12,132 nt of DNA. Source: Bacteroidales bacterium (lineage in GTDB: Bacteria > Bacteroidota > Bacteroidia > Bacteroidales > Muribaculaceae). The stretch is taken from contig SFLG01000050.1 in the NCBI GenBank assembly GCA_004553485.1, positions 1 through 12,132 of the forward strand, read 5' to 3'. The position numbers were made by a program, and so were the translations under genes. A model generated the notes under the pieces. That model made no database searches. It saw only the letters and a program-made list of their open reading frames with translations, and was not told the origin of the DNA. Position 1 is the stretch's first letter; the number at the start of each line of letters is the position of its first letter. Of this stretch, positions 6,210 to 12,132 are shown in pieces.

Positions 6210-7178
6210 ATGTCATACAAGCACACAACCAAGACCGTTCTGGCAGTCGCCGCCATCGCTCTGGCGCTCCCGCATCAGGCATCGGTGGCTTACGGCCGCA
6301 ACCATACGTCAAAGGCCTTCTCGTTCAGCGCCGTCTACAACCCGCGCATACCCAAGAGCATGGAGTTCTGCGGCAAGCGCGTCGACCTCGACCGCGAGGA
6401 TATGTTCGAGCGTTTCGACCGCGAGCTGACCTCGATGGCTTACGGCCACGGCAACACGCTGCTCACCATCAAGCGCGCCAACAAATACTTCCCCACCATC
6501 ATCCCCATCCTCAAAGCCAACGGCGTACCCGAGGACCTGGCCTATCTGGCCTGCGTGGAGAGCTGGCTCAGCCCCCGCGCCTATTCGCCGGCAAAGGCCG
6601 CCGGGATATGGCAGTTTACCCCCGGCGCCGCCAAGGACTACGGGCTGGAGGTAAGCGACGAGGTGGACGAGCGCTACGACCTTGCCAAGAGCACCGCCGC
6701 CGCGGCCCGTTTCCTCAAGCGCGCATACGGCAAATACGGCGATTGGCCAACGGCAATGGCCTCGTACAACGCCGGCCAGGGACGCATCTCGTCCGAGCTG
6801 GAGAAGCAGCTGGTAGACAGCTCGTTCGACCTATACCTCAACGAAGAGACCTCGCGCTATGTCTTCCGCGTGATGGCGATGAAGGCGCTGATGGAAAATC
6901 CGCGCCAGTTCGGCTTCGAGATTTCGCCCGAAGCCCTTTACCAGCCCGCCGAATGTACCGAGGTAACGGTGTCGGGCCCCGTCGAGTCATGGCCGCAATG
7001 GGCCAAAGACCACGGCATCACCTTTGCCCAGCTACGCGAGGAAAACCCCTGGATCAGAGCCAAGCAGCTAACCAACGCCAAGGGCAAGGTATACACCGTG
7101 CGCGTCCCCAAAGAAAAGTCTCTCAAACGTTCCACCCAGAAGAAACGCATCTATAACCACAAGTGGGTACTTCAATGA
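6210..7178 (+). CDS. Lytic transglycosylase, MltD-like SLT domain, exported
   Basis: A 322-residue murein lytic transglycosylase that cuts the MurNAc-GlcNAc bond to give 1,6-anhydro ends. ATG 6210 is chosen over upstream in-frame starts because it begins a signal peptide (1-27, ending ASVA) and has the same ACAATG context as two other genes here. The SLT domain spans about 95-200. E117 in ACVESWL is the catalytic acid/base, followed by SPAKAAGIWQF (126-136) and AMASYNAGQGRI (182-193), all diagnostic of family 1. Residues about 250-300 (WPQWAKDHGITFAQLREENPWIRAKQL...VYTVRVP) form a single LysM-like segment, likely for peptidoglycan binding; E. coli MltD has two LysM domains. No lipobox Cys is present. 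No consensus promoter is visible in the 145-bp gap upstream, so transcription may continue from the preceding gene. Its stop overlaps the uvrA start by 4 nt. Confidence 0.92.
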   Translation: MSYKHTTKTVLAVAAIALALPHQASVAYGRNHTSKAFSFSAVYNPRIPKSMEFCGKRVDLDREDMFERFDRELTSMAYGHGNTLLTIKRANKYFPTIIPILKANGVPEDLAYLACVESWLSPRAYSPAKAAGIWQFTPGAAKDYGLEVSDEVDERYDLAKSTAAAARFLKRAYGKYGDWPTAMASYNAGQGRISSELEKQLVDSSFDLYLNEETSRYVFRVMAMKALMENPRQFGFEISPEALYQPAECTEVTVSGPVESWPQWAKDHGITFAQLREENPWIRAKQLTNAKGKVYTVRVPKEKSLKRSTQKKRIYNHKWVLQ

Positions 7179-10060
7179 ACGACAAAGATCAGGAAATAGC
7201 CATCGACGGCAACCACGTTACCGTCAGCGAGTTCGCCGATGACGGCACGGGCACCCTCGAGGTGATAGGCGCCCGCGTCAACAACCTGCAGAATATCGAC
7301 GTCACCATCCCGCGCAACCGCCTGGTGGTGATCACGGGCCTCAGCGGCTCGGGAAAATCGTCGCTTGCCTTCGACACCATCTTCGCCGAAGGCCAGCGCC
7401 GCTATATCGAGACGTTCTCAGCCTACGCCCGCAACCTGTTGGGCAGCATGGAGCGGCCCGATGTCGACAAGATCAGCGGCCTCAGCCCCGTCATCGCCAT
7501 TGAGCAGAAGACCATCAACCGCAACCCCCGCTCCACCATCGGCACCACCACGGAGATCTACGACTTTCTGCGTCTGCTATACGCCCGCATAGGCGAGGCC
7601 CGCAGCTATGTCACCGGCGAGCCGATGATAAAATACAACCGCGAGAAAATCGTCGAACTGGTGCTGTCGCGCTTCAAGGGTCGCAAGATTTACATCCTCG
7701 CCCCTCTCGTGCGCAACCGCAAGGGCCACTATAAGGATCTGTTCGAGCAGCTGCTCAAAAAGGGCTATCTGCACGTGCGCGTCGACGGCGAGCTGCGCGA
7801 GATAACGCAGGGAATGAAGCTCGACCGCTACAAAAACCACTCGATAGAGCTCGTCATCGACCGCCTGAAGGTCAGCGACGACGATGAGGAGCGCCTGCGC
7901 ACCACTATTGAGACGGCCCTCAAGCAGGGCGACCGGCAGATGATGATCTACGATGTCGACGACGACAAGGTGTCGCACTTCTCGCAGATGCTGATGGACC
8001 CCGTCAGCGGCATCTCCTACCGCGAGCCGGCCCCGCACAACTTCTCGTTCAACTCGCCCCAGGGCGCCTGCCCGGTATGCAACGGCCTGGGATACATAAA
8101 CCAGATTGACCTCGAAAAGGTTATTCCGGACACCTCACTGTCGATTCGCGCCGGCGCCATCGAAGCTCTCGGCAAATACAAGAACCAGATGATTTTCTGG
8201 CAGATAGGTGCTTTGTGCGAGCGCTACGGCTGTTCGCTCGACACTCCCGTGTGCGAGATGCCCGAGGAGTGCCTCAACGCCATCCTCAACGGTGTGCCCG
8301 ACCACCTGACCATCCACAACGAAACGATGTCACTCTCAAACTACTTCTCGTCGTACGAGGGCGTAATCAAGTATATCGAGATGTCGCAGGACGACGACGC
8401 CGGCACGACCTCGAAGCGGTGGAGCACACGCTTTTTCTCGAGCGCCGAGTGTCCCGAATGTCACGGCGACAGGCTAAACCGCGAGGCTCTGCACTTTTTC
8501 ATCGGCGACAAAAACATCGCCGACCTGTGCCGCATGGACATCGCCGACCTGTACGGGTGGACCGAGCATGCCCTCGACCCGCTGTCGAACACGCAAAAGA
8601 CGGTGGGTGCGGAGATTATGAAGGAGGTGCGCGCCCGTCTCCACTTCCTGGTGGACGTCGGCCTCGACTACCTGCAGCTCAACCGCGCCTCGGCGACTCT
8701 GTCGGGCGGCGAGAGCCAGCGCATACGCCTGGCCACGCAGATGGGCTCCGAGCTGGTGAACGTGCTGTACATCCTCGACGAGCCGTCGATAGGTCTGCAC
8801 CAGCGCGACAACCACCGGCTGATAAGCTCGCTCAAGAAGCTGCGCGACGCCGGCAACTCAGTCATAGTGGTGGAGCACGACAAGGACATTATGCTCGACG
8901 CCGACTACATCGTCGACATCGGCCCCAAGGCCGGCCACCGCGGCGGCAAGGTGGTGTTTGAGGGCACTCCGGCCGATATGCTGAAGACCGACACCCTCAC
9001 GGCGCAGTACCTCAACGGCGAAAAGACGGTGGCAGTGCCGTCGGGGCGCCGCACCGGCAACGGCAAGTTCATCACCCTGCGCGGGTGCACGGGCCACAAC
9101 CTCAAGGATGTCGACCTCGTCCTGCCGCTGGGCACGCTGACGTGCGTATCGGGAGTGTCGGGCTCGGGCAAGTCGTCGCTGGTAAACGGCACGCTGCAGC
9201 CGCTGCTGTCGCAGAAGTTCTACCGCTCGCTGCAGCAGCCGCTCCCCTACCGCGAGATTGAGGGCGACGTCAACATCGACAAGATTATCACGGTGGACCA
9301 GTCGCCGCTGGGCCGCTCGCCGCGCTCTAATCCAGCCACCTACACGGGCGTGTTCTCCGACATACGCAGTCTCTTTGTCAATCTGCCCGAGGCGAAAATC
9401 CGCGGCTACAAGCCGGGGCGCTTCTCGTTCAATGTCTCGGGCGGACGCTGCGAGGTATGCAGCGGCAACGGCTACCGCACCATCGAGATGAACTTCCTGC
9501 CCGATGTGCTGGTGCCCTGCGAGGCCTGCCACGGCAAACGCTACAACCGCGAGACACTGGAGGTGCGCTTCAAGGGCAAGTCCATCGCCGACGTCCTCGA
9601 CATGACTATCTCGCAGGCGTGCGAATTTTTCGCCTCGGTGCCGGCAATCGTCAAGAAGATAAAGGTACTTGAGGAGATAGGCCTGGGATACATCAAACTC
9701 GGCCAGCCCTCGTCGACCCTCTCCGGCGGCGAGAACCAGCGCGTCAAACTTGCCGCCGAACTGGCCAAGAAAGACACCGGCAAAACCCTCTTCGTCCTCG
9801 ACGAGCCGACAACCGGTCTGCACTTCGAGGACATCAACACGCTGATGGCTCTGCTCAACCGCCTTGTCGACCGCGGCAACACCGTCCTCGTCATCGAGCA
9901 CAACCTCGATGTGCTGAAATGCGCCGACCACATCATCGACATGGGCCCCGGCGGCGGCCGCAACGGTGGCCGCATCATCGCCACCGGCACCCCCGAGCAA
10001 GTCGCCGCCACCGACTCCCCCACCGCCCCCTACCTCGCCCATGAACTCGCCGGCCAATAA
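7175..10060 (+). CDS. uvrA: UvrA, excinuclease ABC subunit A
   Basis: A 961-residue DNA damage sensor of nucleotide excision repair. As a dimer it binds distorted DNA and loads UvrB. Two ABC ATPase modules are intact: Walker A GLSGSGKSS (55-63) and GVSGSGKSS (660-668), signatures LSGGESQR (509-516) and LSGGENQR (849-856), and Walker B VLYILDEPSIGLH and LFVLDEPTTGLH. Zinc sites are CPVC/CPEC (C299, C302, C426, C429) and a CX2C-X19-CX2C module (C759, C762, C782, C785). The segment ARIGEARSYVTGEPMIKYN lacks the CPxC pair many bacteria have there, which I recall as usual for Bacteroidota. Length is normal (E. coli 940). ATG 7175 is preferred over the in-frame ATG at 7163 because it makes an ATGA overlap with the transglycosylase stop, suggesting translational coupling. 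No LexA-like box is recognised. Confidence 0.97.
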   Translation: MNDKDQEIAIDGNHVTVSEFADDGTGTLEVIGARVNNLQNIDVTIPRNRLVVITGLSGSGKSSLAFDTIFAEGQRRYIETFSAYARNLLGSMERPDVDKISGLSPVIAIEQKTINRNPRSTIGTTTEIYDFLRLLYARIGEARSYVTGEPMIKYNREKIVELVLSRFKGRKIYILAPLVRNRKGHYKDLFEQLLKKGYLHVRVDGELREITQGMKLDRYKNHSIELVIDRLKVSDDDEERLRTTIETALKQGDRQMMIYDVDDDKVSHFSQMLMDPVSGISYREPAPHNFSFNSPQGACPVCNGLGYINQIDLEKVIPDTSLSIRAGAIEALGKYKNQMIFWQIGALCERYGCSLDTPVCEMPEECLNAILNGVPDHLTIHNETMSLSNYFSSYEGVIKYIEMSQDDDAGTTSKRWSTRFFSSAECPECHGDRLNREALHFFIGDKNIADLCRMDIADLYGWTEHALDPLSNTQKTVGAEIMKEVRARLHFLVDVGLDYLQLNRASATLSGGESQRIRLATQMGSELVNVLYILDEPSIGLHQRDNHRLISSLKKLRDAGNSVIVVEHDKDIMLDADYIVDIGPKAGHRGGKVVFEGTPADMLKTDTLTAQYLNGEKTVAVPSGRRTGNGKFITLRGCTGHNLKDVDLVLPLGTLTCVSGVSGSGKSSLVNGTLQPLLSQKFYRSLQQPLPYREIEGDVNIDKIITVDQSPLGRSPRSNPATYTGVFSDIRSLFVNLPEAKIRGYKPGRFSFNVSGGRCEVCSGNGYRTIEMNFLPDVLVPCEACHGKRYNRETLEVRFKGKSIADVLDMTISQACEFFASVPAIVKKIKVLEEIGLGYIKLGQPSSTLSGGENQRVKLAAELAKKDTGKTLFVLDEPTTGLHFEDINTLMALLNRLVDRGNTVLVIEHNLDVLKCADHIIDMGPGGGRNGGRIIATGTPEQVAATDSPTAPYLAHELAGQ

Positions 10061-10092
10061 AGCGCCCCACCCCGCAGACCCATGGTCCCGGA

Positions 10093-10151
10093 TAGCTAAT
10101 ATAGCTAATATAGCGACCTTAGCCGACTAATATAGCTACCTTAGCCGACTT
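10093..10151. repeat. Short tandem repeat array downstream of uvrA
   Basis: The 9-bp unit TAGCTAATA occurs twice in tandem (10093-10110). It is followed by a 22-bp unit (10111-10132) and a near-copy starting at 10133 that differs at one position (TAGCGACC versus TAGCTACC) and degrades after 10150. Counted in another phase, 10105-10126 and 10127-10148 are adjacent 22-bp units with 21 of 22 matches. TAGCTA hexamers recur at 10093, 10102 and 10133, and the first two form a 15-bp palindrome around ATA. It lies 80 bp upstream of the rplY promoter. Function unknown. Confidence 0.75.
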
Positions 10152-10168
10152 GGTTTTGGCGGCCCATG

Positions 10169-10189
10169 CCGGGTATTCAGCCGGCCCGG
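10169..10189. repeat. Small GC hairpin between uvrA and rplY
   Basis: CCGGG (10169-10173) can pair with CCCGG (10185-10189) around an 11-nt loop. No U tract follows immediately; the nearest T run is TTTTT at 10215-10219, too far away for a standard terminator. It may contribute to ending the uvrA transcript, but the evidence is weak. No other terminator candidate is visible after uvrA. Confidence 0.25.
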
Positions 10190-10230
10190 AGAGTTAAGTG
10201 GCTATTTTATGGCCTTTTTCGTCCTCAGGG

Positions 10231-10262
10231 TTTGGGCGTTTGGCGAAAAATTGCTACCTTTG
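10231..10262 (+). promoter_or_regulatory. Promoter of the rplY-pth-S4 cluster
   Basis: TTTG at 10231-10234 and the exact consensus TACCTTTG at 10255-10262 are 20 nt apart, the best Bacteroidota promoter in the window. Transcription should start near 10268, leaving a leader of about 105 nt before rplY that contains two perfect 8-bp stem-loops. A second TTTG at 10239-10242 is too close (12 nt) to serve as -33. Confidence 0.75.
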
Positions 10263-10281
10263 CGGCGCATTTTGCATCGCA

Positions 10282-10302
10282 GGGGGCGACGGGTTCGCCC
10301 CC
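10282..10302 (+). promoter_or_regulatory. Stem-loop 1 in the rplY leader
   Basis: GGGGGCGA (10282-10289) pairs perfectly with TCGCCCCC (10295-10302) around the 5-nt loop CGGGT. It sits about 15 nt into the predicted transcript and no U tract follows, so it is unlikely to be a terminator. A 5'-end stabilising hairpin or a protein-binding site, for example for autogenous control by L25, is possible but unproven. Confidence 0.5.
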
Positions 10303-10314
10303 AAGTGTGATGGG

Positions 10315-10340
10315 AAATTAAGCAACAAATAACTTAATTT
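10315..10340 (+). promoter_or_regulatory. Stem-loop 2 in the rplY leader
   Basis: AAATTAAG (10315-10322) and CTTAATTT (10333-10340) are exact reverse complements around a 10-nt A-rich loop. The stem is AT-rich and weak, with a short T run at its end (10338-10342), 31 nt before the rplY start. It may be an incidental palindrome in AT-rich leader sequence. Confidence 0.3.
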
Positions 10341-10373
10341 TTAGTAACACAACCATTTAACTCTCATTTTACA

Positions 10374-11021
10374 ATGAAAACTTACAAGCTGGCCGCCGCT
10401 CCCCGCGTCGACCTCGGCAAGAAGGCCACAAAGGCTCTCCGCGCCAACAACCAGATTCCCGCAGTAATCAGCGGTGGCGAAATCGTTGAACTCCCCTACA
10501 CCGGCAAGCTCGAAGAGGGCCAGAAGGTCGTTGAGATCGAAAACGGCAAGGGTCTCGTCACCACCGACATCGTCGTCACCAACGACGCCGTTCGCAAACT
10601 CATATACAGCCCCGAAATCTTCGCTGTCGAGATCGAACTCAACGGCAACAAGAAGATGGCCGTCCTCAAGGACATCCAGTTCCACCCCGTAAAGGACAAC
10701 ATCCTCCACATCGACTTCCTCGAGGTCAACGACAAAAAGCCCGTTGTCATCGAAGTTCCCGTCAAGCTCGTCGGCCACGCCGAGGGTGTGAAGGCCGGTG
10801 GTAAGCTGGGCCTGTCGATGCGCCGCCTCAAAGTAAAGGCTGTCTACACCAACGTTCCCGAGTGCCTCGAGATCAACGTCGACAAGCTGGGTCTCGGCCA
10901 GAGCATGCAGGTTGGCGACCTCCACTTCGAGGGTCTTGAGCTCGTCAACGCCAAGAACGCCGTTGTTTGCGCCGTTCAGCTGACCCGTGCCGCCCGTGGC
11001 GCACAGGCCAATGCCGAATAA
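10374..11021 (+). CDS. rplY: 50S ribosomal protein L25, general stress protein CTC form
   Basis: A 215-residue 5S rRNA-binding protein of the large subunit central protuberance. The N-terminal L25 domain (1 to about 92) opens with KLAAAPRVDLGKKATKALRANNQIPAVISGG. The second TL5/CTC beta domain (about 95-190; KPVVIEVPVKLVGHAEGVKAGGKL, LEINVDKLGLGQSMQVGDL) marks the two-domain form found in most bacteria, in contrast with the 94-residue E. coli protein. A short Ala-rich tail follows (TRAARGAQANAE). The start at 10374 has the ACAATG context and lies 111 nt past the strong promoter at 10231-10262. It is first in a cluster with pth and an S4-domain gene, an order common in Bacteroidota. Its codons include more GTT, GAA and AAG than neighbouring genes, as expected for high expression. 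Confidence 0.96.
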   Translation: MKTYKLAAAPRVDLGKKATKALRANNQIPAVISGGEIVELPYTGKLEEGQKVVEIENGKGLVTTDIVVTNDAVRKLIYSPEIFAVEIELNGNKKMAVLKDIQFHPVKDNILHIDFLEVNDKKPVVIEVPVKLVGHAEGVKAGGKLGLSMRRLKVKAVYTNVPECLEINVDKLGLGQSMQVGDLHFEGLELVNAKNAVVCAVQLTRAARGAQANAE

Positions 11022-11060
11022 GACATACGCCCTGTCCCGTCAACCCGGGGTATAAACGCC

Positions 11061-11106
11061 TAACCGCGACTTCCGTCTCTGAACATGTCAGGCGGGGTCG
11101 CGGTTA
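11061..11106. repeat. 10-bp inverted repeat between rplY and pth
   Basis: TAACCGCGAC (11061-11070) and GTCGCGGTTA (11097-11106) are exact reverse complements. The 26-nt loop can form a smaller stem (CCG/CGG at 11073-11075 and 11092-11094, CTG/CAG inside). The right arm runs into TAAACTTTG, one base longer than a TAnnTTTG element, and pth starts 26 bp later. No U tract follows. It may be a processing site, a partial terminator lowering pth expression below rplY, or an operator over a weak pth promoter. Confidence 0.5.
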
Positions 11107-11132
11107 AACTTTGAAACAAACATTCCCCCTCT

Positions 11133-11702
11133 ATGAGCAACAAATATCTTATTGTCGGACTGGGCAACATCGGCTCGGAATATGCCGGCACCAGGCACAA
11201 CATCGGCTTCCGCATCGCCAACGCCCTGGCCGAGTCGGTAGGCGCCGCCTGGACCACCGAACGCTACGGCGACGTCGCCCGCTTCCGCCTCAAGAACAAG
11301 CTGGTGACACTGCTCAAACCCTCGACATATATGAACCTCAGCGGCAACGCCGTGCGCTACTGGAAAGACAAGGAGGACATCGAGCCGTCCAACATCCTCA
11401 TCCTGGTGGACGACCTCGCCCTGCCCCTCGGCGCCATCCGCATCAAAGGCTCGGGCAGCGACGCCGGCCACAATGGCCTCAAGAGCATCGCCCATATGCT
11501 GGGCACACAGGCCTACCCTCGCCTGCGCTTCGGCATCGGCAACGACTTTGCCCGCGGCGCACAAATCGACTTTGTCCTCGGCCACTTCTCGCCCGAACAG
11601 GAGAGCGAGCTGAAAGCGCGTGTCGACATCGCCGTCGACGCCGTCAAAGACTTTGTCCTCGCCGGCATAGGCCACGCCATGTGCAACTTCAACAACAAAT
11701 AA
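11133..11702 (+). CDS. pth: Peptidyl-tRNA hydrolase (Pth)
   Basis: A 189-residue cytoplasmic esterase that frees tRNA from peptidyl-tRNA dropped by ribosomes; essential in most bacteria. The fold motif YLIVGLGNIGSEYAGTRHNIGF places N12 and the catalytic H22 (E. coli N10 and H20). KPSTYMNLSG places M67 and N68. D93 in LVDDLALPLG matches E. coli D93, and H113-N114 in SDAGHNGLKS match the conserved GHNG motif. The substrate-gating C-terminal region (GHFSPEQESELKARVDIAVDAV) is present and the length is normal. The start at 11133 gives the usual short N-terminus. It follows rplY after a 111-bp gap with a hairpin and ends 4 nt before the next gene, consistent with one operon serving translation. 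Confidence 0.97.
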   Translation: MSNKYLIVGLGNIGSEYAGTRHNIGFRIANALAESVGAAWTTERYGDVARFRLKNKLVTLLKPSTYMNLSGNAVRYWKDKEDIEPSNILILVDDLALPLGAIRIKGSGSDAGHNGLKSIAHMLGTQAYPRLRFGIGNDFARGAQIDFVLGHFSPEQESELKARVDIAVDAVKDFVLAGIGHAMCNFNNK

Positions 11703-11706
11703 AACT

Positions 11707-12132
11707 ATGCCCAACGACGAAAGAGTTGACAAATGGCTGTGGGCCGTGCGCATCTTCAAGACACGCACACAGGCCACCGATGCCTGCAAAAAAGGCCGCG
11801 TCAGTGTCGGCGACACCGGCGACGGCGTTGTCGTCAAACCCTCACGGCTGATAAAGGCCGGCGACATCATCCACGTGCGCAAACCGCCCATCCAGTACAC
11901 CTTCCGCGTACTCGCCCTGGCCCCCAACCGCCTGGGCGCCAAGCTCGTGCCCGAATATCTCGAAAATATCACGCCACAGTCGCAGTACGACCTGCTCGAG
12001 GTAGTGCGCATCTCCGGCTTCGTCGACCGCCGCAAAGGCCTGGGCCGCCCCACCAAAAAAGAAGGCCGCCAGCTTAGCCAGTTCACCGAAGAAGCCTTCG
12101 AAAACGACTGGTTCCTCGACTGGGACGACGAC
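11707..12132 (+). CDS. S4-domain RNA-binding protein, Hsp15-like (cut by the window end)
   Basis: The reading frame is open from ATG 11707 to the last base, 142 codons with no stop, so the 3' end lies outside the window. The N-terminal S4 domain (about 5-65) reads ERVDKWLWAVRIFKTRTQATDACKKGRVSVG, matching the RLDKWLWxxRxxKTR signature of Hsp15 (HslR/YrfH). That family binds 50S subunits carrying stalled nascent chains and helps recycle them. A basic segment GRPTKKEGRQLSQF (113-126) is typical of the family, and the visible end is acidic (NDWFLDWDDD). Family members are usually about 130-145 residues, so little is probably missing. It starts 4 nt after the pth stop and is therefore surely co-transcribed. 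The pairing of Pth and Hsp15-like activities fits rescue of aborted translation. Confidence 0.9.
   Translation, partial: MPNDERVDKWLWAVRIFKTRTQATDACKKGRVSVGDTGDGVVVKPSRLIKAGDIIHVRKPPIQYTFRVLALAPNRLGAKLVPEYLENITPQSQYDLLEVVRISGFVDRRKGLGRPTKKEGRQLSQFTEEAFENDWFLDWDDD

Noticed and set aside
8858..10057. 399-codon open frame on the minus strand opposite uvrA
   Set aside because: It lies wholly inside the conserved second half of uvrA, has a biased Ala/Val/Gly/Asp composition and shows no family motif. It is an artefact of codon bias.
10199..10219. TTTTT run after a GGC/GCC pair downstream of uvrA as a terminator
   Set aside because: Only three base pairs can form, which is not a stable stem.
11088..12086. 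332-codon open frame on the minus strand across pth and the S4 gene
   Set aside because: It runs antisense through two conserved genes and their junction, with no recognisable motif and no promoter at its 5' side.

Overview
The window looks like chromosomal DNA of a Bacteroidota bacterium, most likely order Bacteroidales. Three things point there: -7 promoter elements of the form TAnnTTTG (exact TACCTTTG three times), start codons with no Shine-Dalgarno sequence, and a gene set that includes a SusB-type GH97 glucosidase, a gliding/T9SS type B C-terminal domain and a Bacteroidota-type UvrA. Coding DNA is GC-rich with a strong preference for C or G at third positions. A gut lineage such as Muribaculaceae is plausible, but this is an inference and no tRNA or rRNA is present to test it.

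Layout. (1) 1-2237, minus: a GH97 alpha-glucosidase with its own U-tract terminator at 55-99. (2) 2238-2573: an AT-rich divergent promoter region, ending in a possible 24-residue leader ORF whose stop overlaps the next start. (3) 2574-3170, plus: a secreted NlpC/P60 peptidase. (4) 3171-3330: a G-free C/A tract and a perfect 15-bp hairpin between convergent genes. (5) 3331-4482, minus: a GT4-type glycosyltransferase. (6) 4483-4705: a second divergent promoter region. (7) 4706-6064, plus: a secreted protein with a CHU_C/T9SS type B sorting domain, probably made from a leaderless mRNA. (8) 6210-10060, plus: a MltD-like lytic transglycosylase overlapping uvrA by 4 nt (ATGA). (9) 10061-10373: tandem repeats, a consensus promoter and a structured 5' leader. 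(10) 10374 to the window end, plus: rplY (L25/CTC), pth and an S4-domain Hsp15-like gene cut by the window edge, a translation/ribosome-maintenance cluster.

Functionally the left half is envelope and carbohydrate biology: periplasmic alpha-glucoside hydrolysis, peptidoglycan cleavage by two enzyme classes (amide/peptide and glycosidic), glycan synthesis and a surface protein. The right half is housekeeping: nucleotide excision repair, 5S rRNA binding, peptidyl-tRNA recycling and stalled-50S handling. I found no CRISPR array, transposon, integrase, phage gene or toxin-antitoxin pair, and no clear undescribed multi-gene system. The most interesting signals are small-scale: the leaderless secreted protein with a Gly-rich tail after its sorting domain, the leader ORF at 2503-2577, the repeat array at 10093-10151, and the hairpins around rplY.
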